From: Photorhabdus sp. CRCIA-P01
GTDB taxonomy: Bacteria; Pseudomonadota; Gammaproteobacteria; Enterobacterales; Enterobacteriaceae
Assembly: GCF_003545805.1 (NCBI RefSeq)
Contig: NZ_NMQR01000007.1
Span: forward strand, 93,563 to 157,562
DNA length: 64,000 bases
Reading direction: 5' to 3'
The notes beneath the pieces were generated by a model that was given only the letters and a program-made list of their open reading frames with translations, was not told the DNA's origin and ran no database searches. Shown here in pieces: positions 20,193 through 30,000 of the stretch. Numbering within the stretch: position 1 is the first letter of the stretch; the number at the start of each line of letters is the position of its first letter. Made by a program: the position numbers and the translations under genes.

Positions 20193-23100
20193 ATGAACAT
20201 ACTCAAGCCAGAATATCAACGCGCATTGGGTGCAGATTTTAATAATCTAACCGATATTTGCCATCTCTCTTTTGAAGAGCTTCGCAAAAAAGTGAAGGAC
20301 AAACTCTCATGGTCACAGACCCAGAGCTTATATTTCGAAGCACAACAAGTACAAAAGGATAATCGCCTGCATGAAGCCCGCATTCTGAAACGTGCCAATC
20401 CTCATTTACAAAGTGCGGTCCATCTTGCCCTGACAACACCTCATGCCGACCAGCAAGGTTATAATAGCCGATTTGGCAACCGCACTAGTCAATATGCAGC
20501 CCCTGGCGCCATTTCTTCCATGTTTTCTCCCGCGGCTTATTTGGCTGAACTTTATCGTCAAGCACGGAATTTACATGACGAAAATTCTATTTATCATTTG
20601 GATACACGGCGTCCGGATCTACAATCATTAGTGCTCAGCCAGAAAAATATGGATACGGAGATTTCCACGCTTTCTCTGTCTAATAACATGTTGCTAGAGG
20701 GTATTAAAACTCAGCCTGATTTGGGCAGCCACGCTAAGGTGATGGAAAAATTATCTACTTTCCGCACTTCTAGCTCTCTGCCATATCACGATGCTTATGA
20801 AAGCGTGCGTAAGGTTATTCAATTACAGACACCTATCTTTGAACACGTTAGTACATCACCAGAAACGACTATTGATGAATTAAAGTATCAAGCTTCTCTG
20901 TTGGAGATTAATGCTTCTGTCTCCCCTGATTTATTTAATATTTTGACAAGCATGGCTACAGAAGACAACGTTCAAGACCTTTATCTGCTGAGCTTTGGTG
21001 ATATTAAACCTTCTCTAATGATCAGACCAGAACAGTTGAAAAATTATTATCATCTGACAGATCAAGAAGCCGACCAATTTATTAAGAAGGAAGAGATTAC
21101 ACGAGTACATGAACTGATAGAGAATGAAGAGAGTGAAGATTGTGAAAAACCAGCTAAATACTATTTGCTGAGACTCAATAAATTTATTAGTCTTTCAAGG
21201 ATAACAAAACTCCCCCTAACCATTATTCAAAGCATTATTCTTAGTAGTACCGATGAATCTCCACCTGAAAAATATAAAGATGATGAAACATATGACATCA
21301 TAGAAGCTCCTGCCCCCCCACAATACAATGAATTTCGTGACAAGCCAGATATTAATACAAAGGTATTAAAGAAAGCGTTTCGTGTTAAATACTATATGCA
21401 ACGTTACGGTGTTGATGCCAAGACTACGTTGAGATTGTGCAAAATATCAACTTTAGAAGATGATAATACTACCCATCCTTCTCCCCCAGATCTAGCCAAA
21501 TTACTAGCAGATATCCATCAATTAACTATTAATGAGCTAGATTTACTGCTGGTTGCCATAGGCAAAGAAAGAATAACCGATTTACCCAAGATCAATGAGA
21601 CTGATCTAATCACGCTAATTGATAAACTCTATGCCGTTACCCATTGGCTATGTACACGGAAGTGGAGCGTATATCAGTTATTTGCGATGACCACCACTGA
21701 CTATAACAAAACTCTAGTCCCGGAAATACACAACTTACTCGATACTGCATATAACGGTCTGCAAGATTTTGACAAGAAAAAGGTAAAAACCAAAGAAGAG
21801 CTGTTAAAAGCCATATCTCCTTATATCGCCCCCGCTTTGCAATTACCATCTGAACATGCGGCATATTCCATACTCACCTGGGCAGATAAGCTGGAACCCG
21901 GCACAGGAAAAATGACAGCGGAAAAATTATGGAACTGGTTGCGGAAAAATCCCGTTACAGCTCAACCTGAATTCCAAAAACAAGCTGAACCCGTGGTCCA
22001 GTATTGCCAGTGTCTAGCACAACTGGCACTGATTTACCGTTCTATCGGCCTTAACGAAAGTACCTTACGTCTGTTTGTGACAAAGCCGCGACTCTTTGTT
22101 ATCAAAGCCAAAGCAACTGAGACAACTGGAACAATACCAGCACATGATGTATCAACACTAATGACACTAATGCGTTTTGCTGACTGGATTAACTCATTAG
22201 GTGAAAATGCCTCTTCTGTACTGACCGAATTTGAAAAAGGAACATTAACAGCAGAACTATTGGCTAAAGCCATGAATCTTGATGAAAATCTGCTGTCGCA
22301 AGCCAAAACTCAGGCACTAACTAATTTCTCCAACTGGCCATCCATTGATATCATCCGACAATGTATTAGCATCTCGCATCAATTGAACATCTCTCCACAA
22401 GACGTTTCTGAGCTGGCTAAAATGCTGGTCACAGAATCGCCCTCCAATGACTACACTCAATGGGAAAACGTCGCTGCGATATTAACCGCCGGGCTGGACA
22501 CCCAAAAAGCCAATACTCTACATGCGTTTCTGGATGAGTCTCGCAGTACCGCGTTAAGCGCGTACTCTATTTATTTTCATAACCAAAAAGATCGAGAAGA
22601 AAGAAAACATACGGTAATTAAAAACCGGGATGACCTATATCAATACTTACTGATCGATAACCAAGTTTCCTCTTCCATCAAAACCACGGAGATTGCGGAA
22701 GCTATCGCCAGTATCCAACTGTATATTAACCGCGCGTTGAAAAATATGGAGGGAGATACTGTCACAAGTGTTACCAGCCGCTCATTCTTCACCAACTGGG
22801 ATAAATATAACAAACGCTACAACACCTGGGCCGGTATCGCTAAACTCCTTTACTACCCAGAAAATTACATCGATCCGACGCTACGTATTGGTCAGACAAA
22901 AATGATGGATGCACTACTGCAATCCATCAGCCAAAGCCAATTAAATACCGATACCGTAGAAGATGCCTTTAAATCTTACCTGACATCATTCGAACAGGTG
23001 GCTAATCTGGAAATCCTCAGCGCCTATCATGACAACATTAATAATGACCAAGGATTGACCTATTTTATCGGACGCAGTAAAACAGAAGTCAATCAATATT

Positions 23101-26100
23101 ATTGGCGCAATGTGGATCACAATAAATTCAGCGAAGGTAAATTCCCCGCTAATGCCTGGAGTGAGTGGCACAAAATTGACTGCCCAATTAACCCCTACAA
23201 AGATACTATCCGCCCGGTAGTCTACCAATCCCGCCTGTATATTACCTGGCTGGAACAGAAAAAGACGGCTAAACAGGAAGGTGACAAAACCACCTCTGGT
23301 TATTATTATGAATTGAAACTAGCACATATTCGTTATGACGGTACCTGGAATACACCGGTCACTTTTGATGTGAATAATAAAATATCTACTTTAAAATTGG
23401 GTAATGAAGCCCCCGGATTTTATTGTGCAGGTTATCAGGGTGAAGACACTTTGCTAATCATGTTTTATAGCAAAAAAGATAAATTGGATGATTATACTGC
23501 TGTTTCAATGCAAGGATTATATATCTTCTCCAATATGTCTTCCAAAGATATGTCCTCTGAACAGAGTAATAGTTATCGGAATAACAGCTACAAACACTTC
23601 GATACAAACAATATCAGAAGAGTAAATAATCGTTATGCAGAAAAATACGAGATCCCCTCGTCAATAAATAATAATGGTTATGATTGGGAAGAGCACTACC
23701 TCAGTATGGTGTATGGCGGAAATATTTCAGCCATCAGCCTAGAATCTACATCAAATAACTTAAAAATCCGAATTTCACCAAAGTTAAGAATTATTCATAA
23801 TGGATATGAGGGTCAGCAACGCAATCAATGCAACCTGATGAAGAAATACGGTAAGCTTGGTGATAAATTTATTATTTATACTACGCTAGGTATTAATCCA
23901 AATAACTTATCAAATAAAAAATTCATCTATCCTGTTTATCAATATGGGGACACTACCAAAAAAGGGAAGCTACTATTTTATCGGGATAGTACCACTAACT
24001 TTGTAAGAGCCTGGTTCCCTATTCCTGGATCACAACAAGCACAAGAAATATCCACAGATAATATCAGTGGTAATGATGGCTATATCACCCATTCGCTTAC
24101 AGACGAAGGATTATTCACAAAATATTTCTATATGGATGACCACGGCGGTATTGATACCGATGTTTCTGGACCAATAAACATCAATACAACCATTCTCCCG
24201 GAAAAAGTTCAGGTAAAAGTGAATTCTGGCAGTCAGAGTAATCAGCAGAACACTTTTACAGCTAAAACACACGGTTCTAATACACCATTACCCAGCTTCG
24301 AAGAGATGATTTATCAGTTCCGTCCTCTCGAAATAGACGTTTCGAATCTGAATTTTATTAATAATTCAGCGAGTGTTGATATCACCTTTACCGCATTTGC
24401 TGAGAAATTTGACGGTGATAATAATGATCGTAAGCTGGGAGAGGAACATTTCAGTATTCCTATTACTAAGAAAGTCAATACGGATGATGTCCTATCCCTT
24501 CACAGCGATCCTAGCGGGGCGCAATATATGCAGCGGGGAGACTCTCATATTCGCCTTAATACGCTATTTGCCCGTAAATTAATTAGCCGCGCCAACGCTG
24601 GCATTGACACTATTTTGAGCATGGAAACTCAAAATATTCAGGAACCTAAATTAGGGGAAAATTCACCTAATGCTACGGAACCAATGGACTTCAACGGCGC
24701 CAACAGCCTCTATTTCTGGGAACTGTTCTACTATACCCCGATGTTGATTGCTCAGCGTTTGCTACACGAACAAAACTTCGATGAAGCTAATCGTTGGCTG
24801 AAATATGTCTGGAATCCGGCTGGCTATATTGTCAATGGTCAAATGCAGCATTACCGTTGGAATGTCCACCCATTACAAGAAGACACCAGTTGGAACGATG
24901 ATCCACTGGATTCGGTCGATCCTGATGCTGTAGCGCAACATGACCCAATGCACTACAAAGTCGCCACCTTTATGCGCACCCTTGATCTGTTGATCGAACA
25001 GGGAGATTACGCCTATCGCCAATTGGAGCGGGACACACTCGCCGAAGCCAAAATGTGGTATATGCAGGCGCTACATCTATTGGGTGATAAACCTCATCTA
25101 CCCCTCAGTTCAACATGGAGTGATCCAACGCTAGAAAAGGCCGCAGATCTTGAAAAACAACAGGCGCATGCCAAAGCAATAGCAGATTTACGACAAGGCC
25201 AGCCTACAAGTGGAAGCAACACAGATCTTTTCCTGCCACAAGTCAACGAAGTGATGCTGAGCTACTGGCAGAAACTAGAACAACGGTTGTATAACCTGCG
25301 CCATAACCTCTCGATTGATGGTCAACCTTTACATCTGCCTATTTTCGCAACCCCGGCAGATCCAAAAGCGTTGCTCAGCGCCGCTGTCGCCAGTTCACAA
25401 GGAGGAAGCAATCTTCCGTCAGAATTTATATCAGTGTGGCGTTTCCCACATATGCTGGAAAATGCCCGCAGTATGGTCAGTCAGCTAACCCAATTCGGCT
25501 CCACGTTACAAAATATTATCGAACGTCAGGATGCCGAGGCATTAAACACGCTGTTGCAGAATCAGGCGGCAGAACTGATATTGACCAATCTCAGCATACA
25601 GGACAAGACCATTGAAGAGCTGGATGCTGAAAAAACGGTACTGGAAAAAACCCGCGCCGGCGCCCAGTCGCGTTTTGATAGCTACAGCAAATTCTACGAT
25701 GAAGATATCAACGCGGGCGAGAAACAGGCAATGGTGTTGCGTGCTTCCGTCGCTGGCATCTCTACTGCCCTTCAAGCATCACATCTGGCGGGCGCGGCAC
25801 TTGATCTGGCCCCCAACATCTTCGGCTTCGCTGATGGTGGTAGCCATTGGGGAGCAATTGCCCAAGCCACAGGTAATGTCATGGAATTCTCCGCCAGTGT
25901 CATGAACACCGAAGCGGATAAAATCAGCCAGTCTGAAGCCTACCGTCGGCGTCGTCAGGAATGGGAAATTCAACGTAATAACGCCGAGTCAGAGCTGAAA
26001 CAAATCAATGCTCAGTTTCAATCACTGGCAGTACGCCGTGAAGCCGCAGTATTGCAGAAAACCAGCCTGAAAACCCAACAAGAGCAGACTCATGCACAAC

Positions 26101-26945
26101 TGACCTTCCTGCAACATAAATTCAGCAATCAAGCGCTGTACAACTGGCTACGTGGTCGACTGTCCGCCATTTACTTCCAGTTCTATGATTTAGCGGTAGC
26201 CCGTTGTTTGATGGCCGAAATGGCCTATCGTTGGGAAGCTAAAGATGCCGATGCACGCTTTATCAAGCCCGGCGCTTGGCAGGGAACCCATGCGGGTTTG
26301 CTTGCGGGTGAAACCTTAATGCTGAATCTGGCACAAATGGAAGATGCCCACCTGAAACAGGAGCAGCGCGTACTGGAGGTAGAACGCACCGTTTCGCTGG
26401 CAGAAGTCTATGCTAAATTACCGCAAGATAAATTTATCCTGACTCAAGAAATAGAGAAGTTGGTGAGTAAAGGCTCAGGCAGTGTCGGCAAGGATAGTAA
26501 TAAGCTGGCGTTTAGTACCGATACCAATACCTCCCTAGAAGCGTCCATTTCGTTATCTGCCTTGAACATTAGCAGCGATTATCCGGATTCTATTGGTAAA
26601 ACCCGTCGTATTAAACAGATCAGCGTTACCCTGCCCGCTCTACTAGGACCCTATCAGGATGTGCAAGCGATATTGTCTTACGACGATAAAACAGGATTAG
26701 CCAAAGGCTGTGAAACATTGGCTGTTTCCCACGGTATGAATGACAGCGGTCAATTCCAACTGGATTTCAACGATGGCAAGTTCCTGCCGTTCGAAGGGAT
26801 TGACGTGAATAAGGGGACATTGACGCTGAGCTTCCCTAATGCGACTCACAAACCCAATGAACCCAAGAAACCGGGCAAACAACAAGCCATGCTGGAGAGT
26901 CTGAACGACATCATTCTGCATATTCGCTACACCATTCGCCAATAA
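20193..26945 (+). CDS. tcdA2: TcA subunit TcdA2 with two in-frame losses
   Basis: A TcA pore subunit of 2250 residues. The N-terminus (MNILKPEYQRALGADFNNLT) and the segment EEITRVHELIENEESEDCEK agree with TcdA2 of P. luminescens W14 as I recall it. The helical shell, A/B receptor-binding region, pore tip, channel helices and TcB-binding end are present. Receptor-binding domain C is absent. The D-type domain is reduced to about 11 residues (LGENSPNATEP) before MDFNGANSLYFWELF. About 75 shell residues found in the paralogues (from ISQ..YDNQPSQFDRLFNTPP through LKRAFNVDD) are missing near residue 420-435. It is the first gene of a tcdA2-tcdB2-holin-tccC operon; tcdB2 starts 56 bases downstream after the conserved hairpin. 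Confidence 0.93.
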   Translation: MNILKPEYQRALGADFNNLTDICHLSFEELRKKVKDKLSWSQTQSLYFEAQQVQKDNRLHEARILKRANPHLQSAVHLALTTPHADQQGYNSRFGNRTSQYAAPGAISSMFSPAAYLAELYRQARNLHDENSIYHLDTRRPDLQSLVLSQKNMDTEISTLSLSNNMLLEGIKTQPDLGSHAKVMEKLSTFRTSSSLPYHDAYESVRKVIQLQTPIFEHVSTSPETTIDELKYQASLLEINASVSPDLFNILTSMATEDNVQDLYLLSFGDIKPSLMIRPEQLKNYYHLTDQEADQFIKKEEITRVHELIENEESEDCEKPAKYYLLRLNKFISLSRITKLPLTIIQSIILSSTDESPPEKYKDDETYDIIEAPAPPQYNEFRDKPDINTKVLKKAFRVKYYMQRYGVDAKTTLRLCKISTLEDDNTTHPSPPDLAKLLADIHQLTINELDLLLVAIGKERITDLPKINETDLITLIDKLYAVTHWLCTRKWSVYQLFAMTTTDYNKTLVPEIHNLLDTAYNGLQDFDKKKVKTKEELLKAISPYIAPALQLPSEHAAYSILTWADKLEPGTGKMTAEKLWNWLRKNPVTAQPEFQKQAEPVVQYCQCLAQLALIYRSIGLNESTLRLFVTKPRLFVIKAKATETTGTIPAHDVSTLMTLMRFADWINSLGENASSVLTEFEKGTLTAELLAKAMNLDENLLSQAKTQALTNFSNWPSIDIIRQCISISHQLNISPQDVSELAKMLVTESPSNDYTQWENVAAILTAGLDTQKANTLHAFLDESRSTALSAYSIYFHNQKDREERKHTVIKNRDDLYQYLLIDNQVSSSIKTTEIAEAIASIQLYINRALKNMEGDTVTSVTSRSFFTNWDKYNKRYNTWAGIAKLLYYPENYIDPTLRIGQTKMMDALLQSISQSQLNTDTVEDAFKSYLTSFEQVANLEILSAYHDNINNDQGLTYFIGRSKTEVNQYYWRNVDHNKFSEGKFPANAWSEWHKIDCPINPYKDTIRPVVYQSRLYITWLEQKKTAKQEGDKTTSGYYYELKLAHIRYDGTWNTPVTFDVNNKISTLKLGNEAPGFYCAGYQGEDTLLIMFYSKKDKLDDYTAVSMQGLYIFSNMSSKDMSSEQSNSYRNNSYKHFDTNNIRRVNNRYAEKYEIPSSINNNGYDWEEHYLSMVYGGNISAISLESTSNNLKIRISPKLRIIHNGYEGQQRNQCNLMKKYGKLGDKFIIYTTLGINPNNLSNKKFIYPVYQYGDTTKKGKLLFYRDSTTNFVRAWFPIPGSQQAQEISTDNISGNDGYITHSLTDEGLFTKYFYMDDHGGIDTDVSGPININTTILPEKVQVKVNSGSQSNQQNTFTAKTHGSNTPLPSFEEMIYQFRPLEIDVSNLNFINNSASVDITFTAFAEKFDGDNNDRKLGEEHFSIPITKKVNTDDVLSLHSDPSGAQYMQRGDSHIRLNTLFARKLISRANAGIDTILSMETQNIQEPKLGENSPNATEPMDFNGANSLYFWELFYYTPMLIAQRLLHEQNFDEANRWLKYVWNPAGYIVNGQMQHYRWNVHPLQEDTSWNDDPLDSVDPDAVAQHDPMHYKVATFMRTLDLLIEQGDYAYRQLERDTLAEAKMWYMQALHLLGDKPHLPLSSTWSDPTLEKAADLEKQQAHAKAIADLRQGQPTSGSNTDLFLPQVNEVMLSYWQKLEQRLYNLRHNLSIDGQPLHLPIFATPADPKALLSAAVASSQGGSNLPSEFISVWRFPHMLENARSMVSQLTQFGSTLQNIIERQDAEALNTLLQNQAAELILTNLSIQDKTIEELDAEKTVLEKTRAGAQSRFDSYSKFYDEDINAGEKQAMVLRASVAGISTALQASHLAGAALDLAPNIFGFADGGSHWGAIAQATGNVMEFSASVMNTEADKISQSEAYRRRRQEWEIQRNNAESELKQINAQFQSLAVRREAAVLQKTSLKTQQEQTHAQLTFLQHKFSNQALYNWLRGRLSAIYFQFYDLAVARCLMAEMAYRWEAKDADARFIKPGAWQGTHAGLLAGETLMLNLAQMEDAHLKQEQRVLEVERTVSLAEVYAKLPQDKFILTQEIEKLVSKGSGSVGKDSNKLAFSTDTNTSLEASISLSALNISSDYPDSIGKTRRIKQISVTLPALLGPYQDVQAILSYDDKTGLAKGCETLAVSHGMNDSGQFQLDFNDGKFLPFEGIDVNKGTLTLSFPNATHKPNEPKKPGKQQAMLESLNDIILHIRYTIRQ

Positions 26946-26967
26946 CGATTTTAATTAAGTGCTAAAA

Positions 26968-26988
26968 CAGGCCCCTAAGCGGGGCCTG
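26968..26988 (+). promoter_or_regulatory. Conserved hairpin between tcdA2 and tcdB2 (copy 3)
   Basis: CAGGCCCC and GGGGCCTG form a perfect 8 bp stem with a 5-base loop, 22 bases after the tcdA2 stop. The stem ends one base before the AAGGAG ribosome-binding site (26990-26995) of tcdB2. In this position it could act as attenuator, processing site or translational control element; this is inference. Confidence 0.6.
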
Positions 26989-27001
26989 CAAGGAGTCTTA
27001 C

Positions 27002-30000
27002 ATGCAAAATTCACAAGATTTCAGTATTACAGAACTATCATTGCCCAAAGGGGGAGGCGCTATCACGGGAATGGGGGAAGCATTAACCCCCACCGGACCG
27101 GATGGCATGGCCGCGCTGTCTCTACCGTTACCTATCTCTGCCGGGCGTGGTTATGCTCCGTCACTCGCCCTGAACTACAACAGCGGCGCTGGTAACAGTC
27201 CATTTGGTTTGGGTTGGGATTGCAACGTTATGACCATCCGCCGCCGCACCCACTTTGGCGTTCCCCATTATGATGAAACCGATACCTTTCTGGGGCCAGA
27301 AGGCGAGGTATTGGTGGTAGCGGATCAATCCCGCGACGAATCGACATTACAAGGTATTAATCTGGGCGCCACCTTTACCGTTACCGGATACCGTTCCCGT
27401 CTGGAAAGTCATTTCAGCCGATTAGAATATTGGCAGCCCAAGACAACAGGCAAAACAGATTTTTGGCTGATATATAGCCCAGATGGACAGGTACATTTAC
27501 TGGGTAAATCACCTCAAGCGCGGATCAGTAATCCGTCCAAAACGACACAAACAGCACAATGGCTGCTGGAAGCCTCTGTATCACCACATGGTGAACAAAT
27601 TTATTATCAATATCGTGCCGAGGATGACACCGGTTGCGAAGCTGATGAAATTACGCTCCATCCACAGGCCACAGCGCAACGTTACCTACACATCGTGTAT
27701 TACGGCAATCGGACAGCCAGCGAAACGTTACCCGGTCTGGATGGCAGCGCCCCATCACAAGCAGACTGGTTATTCTATCTGGTATTTGATTACGGTGAAC
27801 GCATTAACAACCTGAAAACGCCACCCGCATTTTCGACTACAGGTAGCTGGCTTTGTCGTCAGGATCGTTTTTCCCGTTATGAATATGGCTTTGAGATTCG
27901 TACCCGCCGCTTATGCCGTCAGGTATTGATGTACCATCGCCTGCAAGCACTGACTAACCAGATAAAAGATCACAATGAGCCAGCATTGGTTTCACGCCTG
28001 ATACTCAATTATGACGAAAGCGCGATCGCCAGTACGCTGGTATTCGTTCGTCGAGTAGGACACGAGCAAGACGGTACTGCCGTTACCTTGCCACCATTAG
28101 AATTGGCATATCAGGATTTTTCACCGCAACATAACGCTCGCTGGCAGCCGATGGATGTACTGGCAAACTTCAATACCATTCAGCGCTGGCAGCTAGTTGA
28201 TCTGAAAGGCGAAGGATTACCCGGCCTGTTATATCAAGATAAAGGTGCCTGGTGGTACCGTTCCGCGCAGCGCCTGGGTGAAATTGACTCAGATGCCGTC
28301 ACTTGGGAAAAAATGCAACCTTTGTCGGTTATCCCTTCCTTACAAAGTAACGCCTCCCTGGTCGATATCAACGGAGACAGCCAACTTGACTGGGTTATCA
28401 CCGGACCGGGATTACGGGGATATCATAGTCAACGCCCAGATGGCAGTTGGACACGTTTTACTCCACTCAACGCTCTGCCAGTGGAATATACTCATCCACG
28501 TGCGCAACTGGCGGATTTAATGGGAGCCGGGCTTTCTGATTTAGTGCTGATCGGCCCTAAGAGTGTGCGTTTATATGCCAATACTCGCGACGGCTTTGCC
28601 AAAGGAAAAGATGTGGTGCAATCCGGTGATGTCACACTGCCAGTACCGGGCGCCGATTCGCGTAAGTTAGTGGCGTTTAGTGATGTACTGGGTTCCGGTC
28701 AGGCACATCTGGTTGAAGTGAGCGCGACTCAAATCACCTGCTGGCCTAATCTGGGACACGGACGTTTTGGTCAACCTATTACCCTTCCGGGATTCAGCCA
28801 ACCAGAAGTGACGTTTAATCCTGCTCAGGTTTATCTAGCCGACCTAGATGGCAGCGGCCCAACTGACCTGATTTATGTTCACACAAACCGTTTGGATATC
28901 TTCCTGAATAAAAGCGGCAACGGTTTTGCCAAACCAGTGACACTGCCCTTCCCGGAAGGTCTGCGTTTTGATCATACCTGTCAGTTACAAGTGGCCGACG
29001 TACAAGGGTTAGGCGTAGCCAGCCTGATACTGAGCGTGCCACATATGGCTCCCCATCACTGGCGTTGTGATCTGACCAACGAAAAACCGTGGCTACTCAG
29101 CGAAATGAACAACAACATGGGGGCTCATCATACCTTGCGTTACCGTAGTTCCGCCCAGTTCTGGTTGGATGAAAAAGCCTCGGCACAGTCTGCCGGACAA
29201 ACACCGGTTTGTTATCTACCCTTCCCGGTACACACCCTACGGCAAACGGAAACAGCGGATGAAATTAGCGGCAACAAATTAGTCACGACACTGCGTTATG
29301 CTCGTGGCGCCTGGGATGGACGTGAGCGGGAATTTCGCGGATTTGGTTATGTTGAGCAGACAGACAGTCATCAACTGGCCCAAGGCAACGCGCCAGAACG
29401 CACCCCACCCGCGCTGACCAAAAACTGGTATGCCACCGGATTGACTGTAATAGATAACACATTATCGACAGAGTATTGGCGTGGCGATGATCAGGCTTTT
29501 GCCGGTTTTTCATCACGCTTTACGACTTGGAAAGATGACCACGATGTTCTGCTAACACCGGAAGATGATAACAGTCAGTACTGGCTAAACCGGGCACTGA
29601 AAGGTCAACTGCTACGTAGTGAACTGTACGGGAAGGATGACAGCGCACAGGAAGAAATTCCCTACACGGTTACTGAATTTCGTCCACAAGTACGTCAGTT
29701 ACAGCAGGCAGATAGCCAATACCCTGTACTTTGGTCATCTGTAGTTGAAAGCCGCAACTATCACTACGAACGTATCGCCAGCGACCCGCAATGCAGCCAA
29801 GAGATTACGCTATCCAGTGATCTATTTGGTCAACCGCTAAAACAGGTTTCGGTACAGTATCCACGCCGCCAGCAACCGGCAATCAGTCCGTATCCTGACA
29901 CGTTGCCTGATACTTTGTTAGCCAACAGCTATGATGACCAGCAACGACAATTACGACTCACCTATCAACAGTTCAGCTGGCATCATCTGACCGACAATAC

